From positions 11,844,040 through 11,908,039 of the forward strand of contig JAZBQD010000034.1 of the NCBI GenBank assembly GCA_036583965.1: a stretch of 64,000 bases of DNA, in the 5' to 3' direction. The position numbers and the translations under genes were made by a program. Shown here in pieces: positions 16,728 to 28,725 of the stretch; the first letter of the stretch is position 1, and each line of letters starts with the position of its first letter. The notes under the pieces are model-generated. The model saw only the letters and a list, made by a program, of their open reading frames with translations, ran no database searches and was not told where the DNA came from. This DNA comes from Prunella strophiata (taxonomy: Eukaryota > Chordata > Aves > Passeriformes > Prunellidae).

Positions 16728-17462
16728 GCAAGTGGAATTTTATAATTGACACACCTAACGAGCATGTGCTGTCATTGCTGCTGATCTGGCCAGTAGGAGG
16801 GTTGAGCTTAGTTAAGATGCTCTGTACAGAGAGCTTGCTCATGCTCACACTCAGGTGAGCAGTGCTGACTCTGAGCAGCCCTTGTGCCCCTGAAATTCCA
16901 GGTCCTTGTTTGTCCTTAGCAGAGCACACATCTCACAGGATCTTCACCCAGCCCTGCTCACCCCTGTAGCTCTAGCTCTCCTTCCTTTACAACTACCAGG
17001 GAATTGCCAACACCCAACCTTACCCTGGTGTCTATGTGAAGCATTTTCTGACTGCCCTGTCCAAGCCTGTCCCAAAGACCCTGTTTTGAATGGGATCCAG
17101 ATTCATTTTGCTGTGGTGGCATGTGGGATTTGTGTGCAGATGGAAAAGAACCTCTAACACCTTCTTAACTACCCTCCTGCAAATACCCTGTGCAGGTGGA
17201 GATCAGATTGTGGAGAGAGAACAAATTTGAGAAGAAACCTAAACTCTCCACACATATTTGCTGTTGCTGTTAGTACCACTACTGCAAGTTCAGGTTATTC
17301 CTTTTAACTACAGATATTAAGTGCATAATGCAGAGAGCTCAAATGCAGCTCCACACACATTCCTGACCAAACACACTGAAAGTATTGCTCTCTCAGATCT
17401 TGGAACCATAGGGATTACTGACTTGGTTCAGTATGGCTAACAAGAACATTTTCCTCTTTCAG
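16728..17462 (+). other. TRPC7: GC-AG intron of TRPC7
   Basis: This 735-bp intron begins gcaagt after exon sequence gaag and ends 'ttttcctctttcag'. The GC donor is required by the reading frame and the family alignment: no GT donor nearby preserves the NEG-ELKEI junction. GC-AG introns are a minor class spliced by the major spliceosome, and usually keep strong pairing to U1 at the other donor positions, as seen here (AAG then GCAAGT). Otherwise the intron contains unremarkable unique sequence. Confidence 0.88.
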
Positions 17463-17605
17463 GAGAACTTAAAGAAATCAAACAAGATATTTCCAGTCTC
17501 CGCTATGAACTGTTAGAGGAAAAGTCCCAAGCTACTGGTGAGCTGGCAAAACTGATACAGCAGCTGAGTGACAAGTTTGGGAAGACCTTAAATAAGGACA
17601 TTTGA
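17463..17605 (+). CDS. TRPC7: TRPC7 last coding exon: C-terminal coiled coil and stop
   Basis: The exon opens with two bases completing Gly, then 46 codons and the stop tga at 17603-17605. The sequence '[20 protein letters not shown]' followed by '[20 protein letters not shown]' shows heptad spacing of Ile/Leu. This is the C-terminal coiled coil that helps assemble the tetramer in TRPC channels. 'SQATGEL' and 'KFGK' favour TRPC7. The protein ends 'TLNKDI'. From memory, mammalian TRPC7 continues about eight residues further and also finishes with KDI, so this version appears to have a short in-frame deletion near the end. The reading frame is otherwise intact. Confidence 0.95.
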
Positions 17606-19100
17606 TGGAGAATACTGAGAAAGACAACTTGTTTTCTAAACATAGTTCATTCTCAACCAGCATCTTAGGAGGGCAAAAAACATGTGAAAGAATGGTACTG
17701 CACACTCAGCTTTTGCTGAGAAGCAAGTGTTGGTAGGAGCACTTTGCATTTCTCCTGCACTTGGTAAGTGACCAGTTAAATCTTTTCTGATACAAAAGTG
17801 ACACAATGGTAAAAATCTATGCCCCTCGACATCAGAAACAGATGCACCATAGAGAAGGCACTTCCAATTAAAGGCAAAAAAAAAGCCAGATCTTCATTTG
17901 TCTGACTCCAGAGAACACAATGTAACTGTGCTCACTAACACCAACAGTCTGTACTGACCAGAAATGGGTGAAGCCTGAAGAAAAAATGTGCCAAGCATAT
18001 TCCCTACAAAATTTTTTATATTCCTATTCTTGGGTGTGTACTCTCCTTTTATGTTTACATTGGCAACCCTGAATCTAACTTTGATCAGCACTGTGGCTAA
18101 TGAAAAACTAATGAGAAATCATCTGTTGAAGTGACCAAGGCAGTGAACAAGAAGTAGACACTGACAGCATTGGAAAAATGAAATCAAGCTTGTGGGGTAA
18201 ATTATCCTTTAACCTGATGGAAGGATTTCCAGCCAAACACTCCTGTCCACCTTTTCCAGCTGTATTAGCTAGTCTGCTGATGGATATGGTCTCTTTGTAT
18301 GCACTTAGCCTCTCTTTTATCTTTAGTCGATCCCATCTCCGACAACAGTGTACTGAAATACTCGTAATGATGTGAAACTCACTTCCCAGGAATACCCAGA
18401 GATAAAATACCTTGTGCTAATGTATTCAGTTCAAAGAACAACATTAATCCAGAGACAGCGATGCAAATGAGCTCAGCTTTCAGATTCCAGAGGTCAAACT
18501 GCAAGCCATAGGGAGAGATCAATCACAAAGAGCATTGCCCAGTAGTTTCCAGCCTTGAAATTTGTACAAAAAGGTTTCAATTGAACATTCTGACCAAAAA
18601 GAAAAAAAAAAAAAAAAAAATGAAATAAAGGAAAAATCATTGTAGAAATTGTTATTATGTTTTTTGGGTCTTACAGAGGATGAGAAAGGGATTTCAAACT
18701 GTTCTAAGGCTGTGGTAATAGAAGGATCACACTTTTTCAACAGGAAAGTTGTAAGTCTGTGCAACACAACTGCAAACGTGGATGGCTTGGGTTTTCATGG
18801 TTGGCTACAAGATTTCAACTACTTAAAGCACACCTTACTACTTGGGAACCATGGAACTGGACTGTTTGTTTACATGAGACACCTATAAAATGAACATGAC
18901 ATCTAGGTTTCAGCTGAGACAAACAAGCAGAGCCAGAAGGTGACCTGTGATCAGTTCTTAAGTGCCAGATGAGAATACATATAGCCTATTAGAATAATAG
19001 TTATATTTGTACAAAAATGAAAGAAAACAAAATAAAAAAGTGTACTGTACGTAGATCTGTTTAGAGAAAAAAATACTGTATTTTTACCTTTAATAAAATT
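17606..19100 (+). other. TRPC7: Candidate 3' UTR of TRPC7
   Basis: About 1.5 kb follows the stop codon. It becomes increasingly A/T-rich and has no supported coding potential. A 19-base poly-A run lies at 18602-18620. The extent is inferred from the first cluster of AATAAA signals. The true cleavage site needs 3'-end reads. Confidence 0.6.
18602..18620 (+). repeat. Poly-A run (19 A) in candidate 3' UTR
   Basis: This is a perfect homopolymer of 19 A, followed by tgaaataaag. Confidence 0.95.
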
Positions 19101-19147
19101 ATCTTGTATACTGTAATATTTTTACCTAAAAATGGAAACAAAATAAA
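19031..19147 (+). terminator. Cluster of AATAAA polyadenylation signals
   Basis: AATAAA hexamers occur at 19031-19036, 19092-19097 and 19142-19147, with another at 19342-19347. The stretch after the second is T/GT-rich ('cttgtatactgtaatatttt'), which fits a downstream element. The spacing and position about 1.5 kb after the TRPC7 stop make this the most likely mRNA 3' end, but it is not proved. Confidence 0.5.
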
Positions 19148-22100
19148 ATTACCTCATAATATTTTGTTGTACACTGAAATATTTGCTTGATGTTTTGACT
19201 ACTTATTACATGGCCTTTTTTTTTTTTGCTTTTCTCCAATATGTGAACAATGAAATAATTATACAAAGTAATTTTACCATAGGCATTCTGAAGCCTGGAA
19301 GAGCCAAAATACAACACTTAAACTAAAATGCATTTTAAATGAATAAAACTAGGCAATGGTATTTACTCAGCACTTTGGGCTGTGTCCCACAGCAAGTATT
19401 GCCAATATATATCCAGTTTTCCCCATAAGAAGAAGGAATATATTTCATGGCAATACTATTTGTCCCCTCTCCACCTTTCCAGCCACTGTGTAAAACTTTT
19501 TTCTATTTGAAAAACCAGCCCTGTTGTCATGGCACTGTCTTAAAATTTAATCTGATTACATCTCTACACCTGGCTAGCGACCAAAGTATTCCTTCACCCT
19601 TCCCATTTAGTATTTTAGGGGTTTAAGGAAAATTGTTCTAGGTAGAACTTACAAGGACCACCATAATTTAAATTTCTCATGGTATTGAATGCAAGTCCTG
19701 CAGAAAGGTTTTGTTGAAATGCTATGATGCATTTATGGTTTGCATATTTAAATGCAGCTCAGCAAAGTGCCTGATCTACACCTACAGGAATATTCTTCTC
19801 CTGCTAAATATTGCAGTCAATGCATGCTGTGGTCAGCACAAAGAGCACCACACTGAGGATAACTCTGGTGTGTTTTTGGGTCCCAGGTGGAGGTGCAGCT
19901 GTGCCCATCAGCTCCTGTCCTTCCTGCACAGGTGAAGCAGTGCAGTCACAGGGAGGCAGCATGCTGCTCTCACTCAGGAACCTGCCAAGAAAGAGCACAG
20001 TATTCTCTGGGACTTCAAAAGTAGACTAAAATATCAAAAATATTGTTAAAAAAAAATCTGCTTCCTCCCCTTTTGCATTTACATTCTTGAAAGTATCAAA
20101 GTACAGAGAATTTATATAAATATTCATGACAAGCAAAATCCCACTGCATCAGAGCACTTTTCTCATCTGGTCCCAGCAACACACCCAAGAAAGTTGCTCA
20201 CTGTGTATTAATGGGCTGTTGGCAGAAGCAGAGTTTATTCTCCAAGGTCACTTTATAAGAAATTAAAATTAAGGAGCTTCACTGAAAGAGAAGCCTGAGA
20301 GGACTTAGAGAGTTTGAAGAGGAAGGATCAAGGTAGGTGAGTCCCAGATTGGATGAGACCTGAGACATGAGGGTCCCCTGTCCCATTTCCCATCAGCAGG
20401 GCCCCTCCTGGCAGAGCAGTGTCACATCAGCCACCCACTGAGCTGGATTTGGTCCAGTCTGTAACACCTCTGACTTTGGCTTGGTAATGTAGGTCTTGGT
20501 ATTCCTGGGACAAATTCATACTGGGAAGGGATGGAACTTTACCCAAATTATTTGTAGATACAGAATTATAAATTTTTATGTGAGATAAGAGAGGTCACAT
20601 AAAAATGAGACTAATCTGGAATCCTCCACACAAAGGTGAATATTCTCCAAGAGATGGTCACAATTCTGCAAATACCACAGCCAATCAAACTGGAACTTAA
20701 ATAGACACCTTGAGGAGGATCAGAACAAAGTCATTCAGTAGCCACTATTGATTTACTGACTGCCCAAGTCTCTAGAGACTTGTTTCACACCTTGCAAAGG
20801 CCAAACCAGTAAGCTGCTGCCAGCAGAGAGGAAAAAAACAGCAGGAAGAATTAACAGGACTTGATATTTCATGGGGTTGAACTGCCTGGTGTTAAGCCAG
20901 GGAGCCCTGCTGCCCAGAGGTGCAGGTCCCAAATCAAAGGAGCTGCCCAAGGGCATCTGGCACTATGCCCCTGCTCTCAGCAGCAAGGCATGGGCTGTGC
21001 AGCCACAGAGCAGATGTGGTGCTTCATGCACATCTTTGCTCTCCAGCTGGATTAATTCTGCCTGTAACTTTGTGGGGAATGACTAAGAAATACTGTCCTC
21101 AGTTCCCAAAAAACATGGTTTAAAAGTAAATATTATGAAGAATATGAATGGTGTAATGAATAATGGCTTACGAGACTCCTTGCATCCTGACCAGAGCTCA
21201 TATTAAATTGTCAGAGCTAGGCTTTATTTTTAATTAATCTATAGGAGGAAAGCATTTCCTGCCGGCCAAAAGAAATTGCCCTAATTAAAAGATACAAGAA
21301 ATGAATGATCACCCAGTGCAGACAAGCCAGGACACAGTCCATCACCACAAAGGCAGGAGAGCTGAGCAGCATGGACAGGGTTCCAAACACATCTGCAGCT
21401 GAGAGCAGATCTCTGCTGCCCCATGGCCAGGTCTGGCTGCAACCCTGGGCTGCAGGTGGGGAGGGAGGAGACAGCAGCAGCCCTGCACCCTGCCACACAA
21501 CACCTCTGCTGCCTGCCAGGCCCAAGCAGGAGCCTGGCAAACAGGGCATTTCACCCCTCAGCTGGCTTCCCTGAGTATCCCACAGGCAGGGAAGGGAAAG
21601 CCACAACAGCCAAGGCTGGCAGGCTGTGCTCAGATGGGCAGGGGTAGGTGTTTCCTCTATCCAGACACTATAAATACTTTCCTTGTGACCTGAAAAAGAG
21701 TTCTGCCCTTGCTTTGGCCACAAATCTCTCAGCACTCCAGGGTTAGATGCTGCAGGCAGCAGGTCCCATTGCTCCCATTTCACCTTGGCTGTGACTGGGC
21801 TGTAAACCCTGCAGGTACCACACCTGGTGCTGGACAGCAGCCTGCACAAACTACAGCCTGAAGGAGCTTACCTTTTTATTGAGGAAGGAGGAGTTTTATA
21901 CATTTTTATTGCCCAGGGGAAATGAAATAGCCTTAGCTTCCAGTGAAGGAAGACAGATGCAGAGAAATTCAGTGATTTGCCTTAATGACCTGAAAGGAAG
22001 GGGCCAAAAATGGGGCTGTGGTTCCGAATCTTATTAGAATGAAAATATGCTCATTAGCTTTGTCCTCACTTAGTCCCTGTTCTGCATCTTTGTAGGGCAG

Positions 22101-24012
22101 TCCCTCAGTGAGGGACAGGATCTGCCAATGCTTGATGCCAGCAGCACAAGAGCAACAGGAAAAAAAAAAAAGAATGATTGCCTTAGTGATCATATATAAT
22201 TTTGGGAAGTCATTCCCTTCGATCCCTGGGAGATTTTAGTGGCTCTATATCAATGATATGTCTTCACTATTGTTGAATTTAAATAAAGTCAAATAGAAAG
22301 GGAGATTGTAGCCAAAGGAGCAAAATAACTAAACTGGCTTCTGGAATTTGTGATGACTTTTACAGCAGGTAAAAGGACACTCTCTTCAGGTCATTTGAGA
22401 CAGACATTTAACACAAGCCTGCAGTGTGACAAAGGGGATTAAACAGTTAATGAACAGCTAATGATCCTGATAATATACAACTAATGCTTACTATAATACA
22501 GACTAATATTTAATTCCCTTAATAATGATTAATTATTGTGCTGCAAGGTTTTAATTAGACTTACATAGCAGAAGCATGGGGGATCTGGTGGGGAGATGAA
22601 TTTCTGTGTGAAGTCACTGCCCTGAGTCCAGGCTGTTCTCCAGCAGCTGCCCCAGGGTGGGCACAGCTTTGGCAGCACAGCACAGCCCGTGTGGGAGGAG
22701 GCAGGAGATGAAGCTTGTTCCCTTGTACATCCAAGTGGGTGGCACAGACTCATAGCAAGTTGTTTTTGAAACAAGCTGATAGAAACCTGTCCCTGTGCCC
22801 AGCAGCTGAGAGCAGCCTGCCCTGTGCTGTGCTCTCCCCCTGGAGCAGGGCTCCCAGCCTCACTGCCCTGGTACCAGCATCCCTTCTGATGGCAGGGGCT
22901 GCAGCAGGGATTGCAGTAACTCACTCCAAGGGTTTCATTTGAAGATGAAAGCTTCCATGAAATTAAAAGGCTGGTTTGATGAAAAAGTGCTCTCTGTACA
23001 ATAATGTGATTTGGGCCAAATCTTCACCATGATTCCCAAACACAATTTAAAAATTGAGCTCATCCTGTGAAGAATGTTTATAAAAGCAGCACTGACTGGT
23101 TTTGTCAGTCACTCCTGCAGCCAGCCAGGACAGACAGACAGGGCTTCAGCAAGATACTCAGAAGAGCACACTGCTATTGCCAGCTCTGTTTGTTTGTCCC
23201 CAGGGGTCAGCTCTGAGCCAGCACAGCTGGCACACACTCTCCTATTCCCAGCTCTGTTTGCAGCCAGCCGAGTGAGCCCATGGCTCAGGGACTTGGATTT
23301 TTGTCACAGGTCTCAGGCAAGCCTTTGGGTGAGGAGAGGCCAGCAGCTTGTTGGAGGGGCAGCCTCTAAGCACACCTAGGAGCAGAACTCCAGCAGCAGA
23401 ACTGCAGCTCCCAGCTTTCAGGCTCAGTGAGATCAAAGAACAGCAGGGAGTGAATAACAGACACCTCATCAGAAGCAATGCTCACTGCAGAGTGAAAAGA
23501 CACAACTAGAGGGAGACTTTTGTGCTTATTAAACACTCTGAAGTGGTTGCTGTGTACCTGGGATCACCTGGCTGGTCCCCTGTTGCCATCTGGGCATCAC
23601 TGCAGAGCCCCATTTGTGGTGATGCCCCGAGTCACCATTGCTGCTGGGACAGGAGCCTATGTGGGACATGCAGAGCAGAGGCAGCCCAGCACAGGCACAG
23701 GAGCTGCAGAGAGCAGCAGGGTCTTGGGGTAAAACTGCTGCCACTCTCCTGCATGGAAGGGATGATGTCACAGACTGGAACCACAAACTCAGAGCAGGTT
23801 TTGCTTTCAGAGCAGAACAAGGTGGGAGCAGGTTTCTGCAGGCAGGAGAGGAGTGAGAATGAGGGAGGAACTTTGCACTGATGGCAGCTGAGCTGTAGCA
23901 TGGAGACTGAGGTGTGCATCACCTGCCTGTGCCTCATTGCCCTTTGGGCTGAATTAAAATCCATGCACTCTGAGTTTTACTGCTGGGTTTCTTTAAATAT
24001 TTGGAAAAATAT

Positions 24013-24041
24013 GGGGGGGCAGGGGGTGGTGAGGGATGGGG
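24013..24041 (+). other. Canonical G-quadruplex motif
   Basis: Four G-runs (7, 5, 3 and 4 G) are separated by loops of 2, 6 and 2 bases, which satisfies the usual G4 pattern. It lies in intergenic sequence with no evident gene start beside it. Confidence 0.7.
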
Positions 24042-24881
24042 CTCATGTTCTGCACCCATCCTAAAGTGAAAATGATGAGGAGGGAAAGGTGAAATTAAAA
24101 TATAATTAAATGAGAGGGGAAAGCGGGGTGTCAGCAGGTATAAGGGAAAATAATAGCCCTTTCTCAATGGGAGTTACAAGGCACCAGCATGAAGTGCTGC
24201 CTGTGAACACCTTTACCCAAACTGTGCTGGCTCAGAGCTCACCCCTGGGGACAAACAAAGCATGGATACACCTGCAGAGTCTGCCAAAAGCCACCCCAGA
24301 CACTGGCTCTGGCTCAGAGACAGCATCATAAGGTGGTGGAACAATTGTGCCTGGTAATGTCAGTCGATGCCCTGCCTGCAGTATGCCCCCCCAAGTACCT
24401 GGTGCTCTGAGAGGAAGAAACTGTTTGCTGATTGTTCGTTGACTGGTTTTTTTTCCCAGGAATTTTTTCCTGTTTTTTAACTGTAAAAGTTCAAAGCTCC
24501 TGTACCTGCAGAGAGCTGTGAGGAGTTTCTCTGTATTTTCTCCATGCTTCAGAATGAGCTGTGGATGCCTCATGGGGATTTCAGAGGGCATGTGCATTGA
24601 TGAGGGGAAAACACAACCCAGAGCACTCCCAAACAGAGAAGGGAGATGGATGGGCCCGTGTTTCTTGCTGCTGGTTGCAGTGGGAGCCAGCAGGTTGTGC
24701 TCATGAACAAGAAATCCACAGCTCTGCCTCTGGGATGCTCCGCAGTGAAAGCAAAGCTACAGGAAAAAACCAAAACAACAACCTCCTCTTTCTGCAGGGT
24801 TTTTCTCCAGCTCATTATAGCCTACATGCTTTAACAGCCCATAAAGCTACAAGGATCTGGCACTCATTAAACTCTGTTATT

Positions 24882-24898
24882 AAAAAAAAAAAAAAAAA
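24882..24898 (+). repeat. Poly-A run
   Basis: Seventeen consecutive A residues. Confidence 0.95.
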
Positions 24899-24991
24899 TG
24901 TTGAACTTATGTTTTCTTGTTAGAAAGCCAATATTTCTTCAGCTGACTTTGATGCACTCAGAGAAGTTTTCTGCTTTTTACTGTCTTACTC

Positions 24992-25014
24992 TTTTTTTTT
25001 TTTTTTTTTTTTTT
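24992..25014 (+). repeat. Poly-T run
   Basis: Twenty-three consecutive T residues. Confidence 0.95.
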
Positions 25015-25915
25015 AAGTGTCTTCTGGCTTCCAGAGGACAACACCTTTCAGTATCTCTCATTTATAGCCTGCACAAAATATAGATACTAGAGCTCCAGAA
25101 GAAAATTCCCTCTTCAGCTGAATTTTTTGTATAGGACCTACTGTGGCCAGAACTGCTGCTTCCCTAATACAGGAATTGTGCTATTTGAACTGATTTTAAA
25201 ATATAAAGGCTAGGTTCTCTTTCAGTCTGTACCTACATAAGCCAACATCAAACTGATTTAAATTAGAAAATAAAAGTGCATGTTTCTGCTATCATCTCAC
25301 TTGCAGGGTTCCCTTAATCCATTCTTCCAATGTTAGTAGTATTTCTAACAAAATATGAACAATTCTTACATCTGAGGTACCAAGATGTTTGTGATAGCAG
25401 AATGACTGACAGTTTTTTCCCAGTTCTGAAGGGGAATCCCTCCAACATTCATCCTTCTTGGAGCTGGAATTGAGCCTATAAGCCTCTTCCTTGTTGCCCT
25501 TTCTTGTTGCCTTCCTTTTTGTAAGGACACAAAGGCTGTCCTTAATTAAAGACAGCGCTTCAGTCACAACCTGAATTCCACATGTGCAGCAGGTTATCTC
25601 TTGCTGGTCTCCCTGCAGCAGTGACTCAGAGCTCCTTGTGTTATCACAGCTTAAACCCAGGCACAAGAGCCAGGTGAGAGCTCAGCAGCCAAGAGCAGCT
25701 CTCCAAAGCCAGCATCAACTTATTCCTGGTGTTCAGGTCTCCAGCAATGCCTGAGATGCTCTGTCAGTAGCAAGGGACTCCTCTGGGGTGCAGGGTGCAA
25801 GGCAGGAGTGATACAGAATTATGGGCATGACACATCCACCAAACATCAATTTAAATTGGGTATTCACAGTAAAAAAGCTGAGCTGGCCCAGATAAAGTTC
25901 AACTGTTTATTGGGG

Positions 25916-25940
25916 AAAAAAAAAAAAAAAAAAAAAAAAA
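25916..25940 (+). repeat. Poly-A run
   Basis: Twenty-five consecutive A residues, followed by gaataaagc. Confidence 0.95.
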
Positions 25941-28500
25941 GAATAAAGCAGACATAAAAGCATGCTGTAATTGAATTAGTGAAGACCAGAACAATCAAAA
26001 TGAGTCCATCAGCAGCTCTGAGTGTCAGTCCCACTGCTCCCAGAGCTTCCCTGAGCTGCAGGGCCTGGAGCCACCCCCGTGCCATGGGCACCCCCTGAAT
26101 GTGCTCAGCCTCAGCCACAGCCTGCATCTTGCTCAGGCACAGGGCTGTGGTTCAGAAACATATTGTTATCTAAGTCAATCCTCTCAGCCAACCAATTCCA
26201 GCAACTCACTTTGGAAACACCACCCACGTTCTGTAGAAATTCAGGTTTGAGATGCAGCCCACAGAGATTAATGAGGGTTTGAATTTATGCCTCAAGAGCT
26301 GCCAATGGTTTGGTTTTTCTGCTATACCATTATAATCTGCCTATACATGAAGGCTGCTCACATACTTCCAGAAAGGGCTCGATTTCACAGCTAATAAAAA
26401 CTGCATTCAGGAAAATTAAATAAATAAAGCAGTTGCTATTACTCAGGCTGCAATTTAGCACAAAGTCTGGTGGTGCAAATTAATGTGCAGTAGCCAAACT
26501 GAGTTTCAGGTGGTATTTTTCTCAGCTGAAGCTCTGCCATGTGCAGGTGGGCCCCATGAAAGGGACCCAGTGGAACTGGGGGCTCTGCCCAGCCCCTCAC
26601 CTGTCCTGGCACTGAGGGGGCACTTTCAGCAGCCCCCAGAACACCATGGGGGGGTTCCCTGGGGAGAGATTTTCACTCAGGGTTTGGGGAATGGCAGAAG
26701 CCAACAAGACCCTTCCAGTATTCCTCAGGCTGGTGGCAGTTCCAGCAGACCTAGTGACAATTCCTCACCACTCAGGCACAAATGCTGCTGGGAGCCATCC
26801 TGCTGAGGGCACCCATAAAAAGCAATCAAGCACAGCTCTGCACCTCCCAGGCACTGCAGCACAAGCACTAAACAAGGTGTTAGCTGGGAAACACCTCTGT
26901 GAATTTATAGTTAGAGTGAATTTACACTCTGTTGTGCTCCAGCAGACACAGGCAGCCCTAGCAGAGTGCCAGGGCTCTGTGTGAGTGTTGCTGTTCAGAT
27001 TTCATTTTTATCAAAATTGAATTGGACACTCTGGGGGAAAGGAGGGGCAAGAATCCCAGCACTTACTGAAAAGCCAAATAACCCTTGTTCACACAGACTA
27101 TCAGAAGATGTCTCTATCCTCTCCCAGAAAGGACAGAGAGAACATTCACCTTTTCTTAGCCCCGAGTGTCTCCTCGGGGATATTTCTGAGTGATCCAGGA
27201 ACCTGTAAAGCTGTAGGAAAGAAAAGACATTCTTCCTCTCTCCACATTCCGTGTGAGACACTGAAACAGCCCTCAGGATGTCCCACAGACCAAGCCCAGA
27301 ATGGCAATGTGGGCCAGCACTGTCTGTCACTTGTGATATTCCTGTTTCCTGCATCTGTTTGAGCCTCATTGTGCACAATCCAGCACAACTGTACACATTT
27401 CATGGGTAATGCACTCAGAATAAGCATTACTCAGACTGATGACTAGGTCTTCCCTTACAGCCATCTGGATGGTTTATTTTAGAAAGTGATTTGGAAAACA
27501 GTGCTTTATTCATAATTATTCTGAGGGCTCCATCAGAACACAGGGGCTGCAGGGATCCAGCTCCTGCCTGTGTCTTGCTTTTCTCTCACTGGCCTCGAGC
27601 TTCACATTCCCCTCAGTAGTTCCCACAGTTTTTGAAGGAGGAAGATCAGATTTATCATTAACCACAACACCCTCTTATCATCAGACTTTGAACTGCAGCA
27701 CCAGGCAGGTCCCAGAGGTGACCCACCACAAACTCAGTGACCCAGAGCCACCACACACACCTCCAGCACATGTCACCTTGCACTGGGCTGCAGAGGTGCA
27801 ATTTACATGAATTCAAATGAACATTCAAATTGCTCACTCAGGCCTTTGCTGGCACTGCTGCCTTTCAGTGTCTGTCACTTGCTGCACTGGAGCCATGGTG
27901 GGCAGTGGCAGGTTCAGGATGCCACCAACACAGGTCCCAGAGGCTGATGCCATCCTTCCATGCAAAAAGGGAGAGGCACTTTAAATTTGGGAGGGGTTCC
28001 TGTGTATCTCATCCAAGCCTCATGGTGCCTAAATTATTCATTGTGCATTTGCTGCATTATTTATTGAGTCCCTTTTGCCCACACATGCAAGGAACATGAG
28101 CCAGTGGCTCTGCCACAGATTTCATACCCCATCCTAGCTCCAACAGTTCCTTCCCATTCTCCTCCAAAGGACAGATTACCTTGCTATTTTCAAGGTAAAT
28201 ATGTTTTCCCCTGGGTGCAGAGTTCTCCTTGGAGGTCCCAGCCCACCTCTGGAGAGGCAGGATCTTGCCCAGCAGCTGTGGCAAAATGAGCTGAAATGAT
28301 CCCAAAAAATCACAGAAGGAGTTTTTCTATAAATTCACAGTTCTGGTCACTGAATAAGGACACATCTTTGTACCCCCAGGTGTTCACATGCCCTGGAGGG
28401 CACTGCTGACTCTCCTGCTGTGGCTCCCTCTTCCAGGAGGCCACCACAGCCATGGAGCATTCCCCATGTTTGAACCACTGGAGCTGCCAGGGACTGGCAT

Positions 28501-28725
28501 GAAGCTGTGTCAGGGGGGGTTTAGGTGGGGTGTCCTCACCCAGAGGGTGGCTGGGTGTTGGAACAGGCTGTGGTCACAGCACCAAGCCTGACAGAGCTCA
28601 GTGAGTGCCTGGACAGCCCTCCCAGGGACAGGGTGAGATCTTTGGGGCTGTCCTGTGCAGGGCCAGGAGCTGGACTCAGTGATCCTTGTGGGTCCCTCCC
28701 AGCTGAGGATATTCTGTGATTCCAT
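28501..28725 (+). mobile_element. CR1 LINE fragment, 3' end, sense
   Basis: 'gggggtttaggtggggtgtc', then 'ggtgttggaacaggctg', and finally 'gatccttgtgggtccctccc' with 'aggatattctgtgattcc' follow the 3' region of avian CR1 in sense order. The copy is 5'-truncated and diverged. Confidence 0.85.

Larger units (their letters stand above)
19150..28500. other. Intergenic sequence downstream of TRPC7, first part
   Basis: I see no gene I can support. AT-rich stretches alternate with GC-richer ones. Homopolymers lie at 24882-24898 (A), 24992-25014 (T) and 25916-25940 (A). A G-quadruplex motif lies at 24013-24041, and a cluster of TAAT cores at about 22430-22560. The longest open frame (210 codons, minus strand, 21217-21849) shows no family signature. 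Confidence 0.7.

Noticed and set aside
21217..21849. 210-codon minus-strand open frame
   Set aside because: It is a GC-rich chance frame with Cys/Leu/Pro-biased composition, several overlapping frames on both strands, and no family signature.
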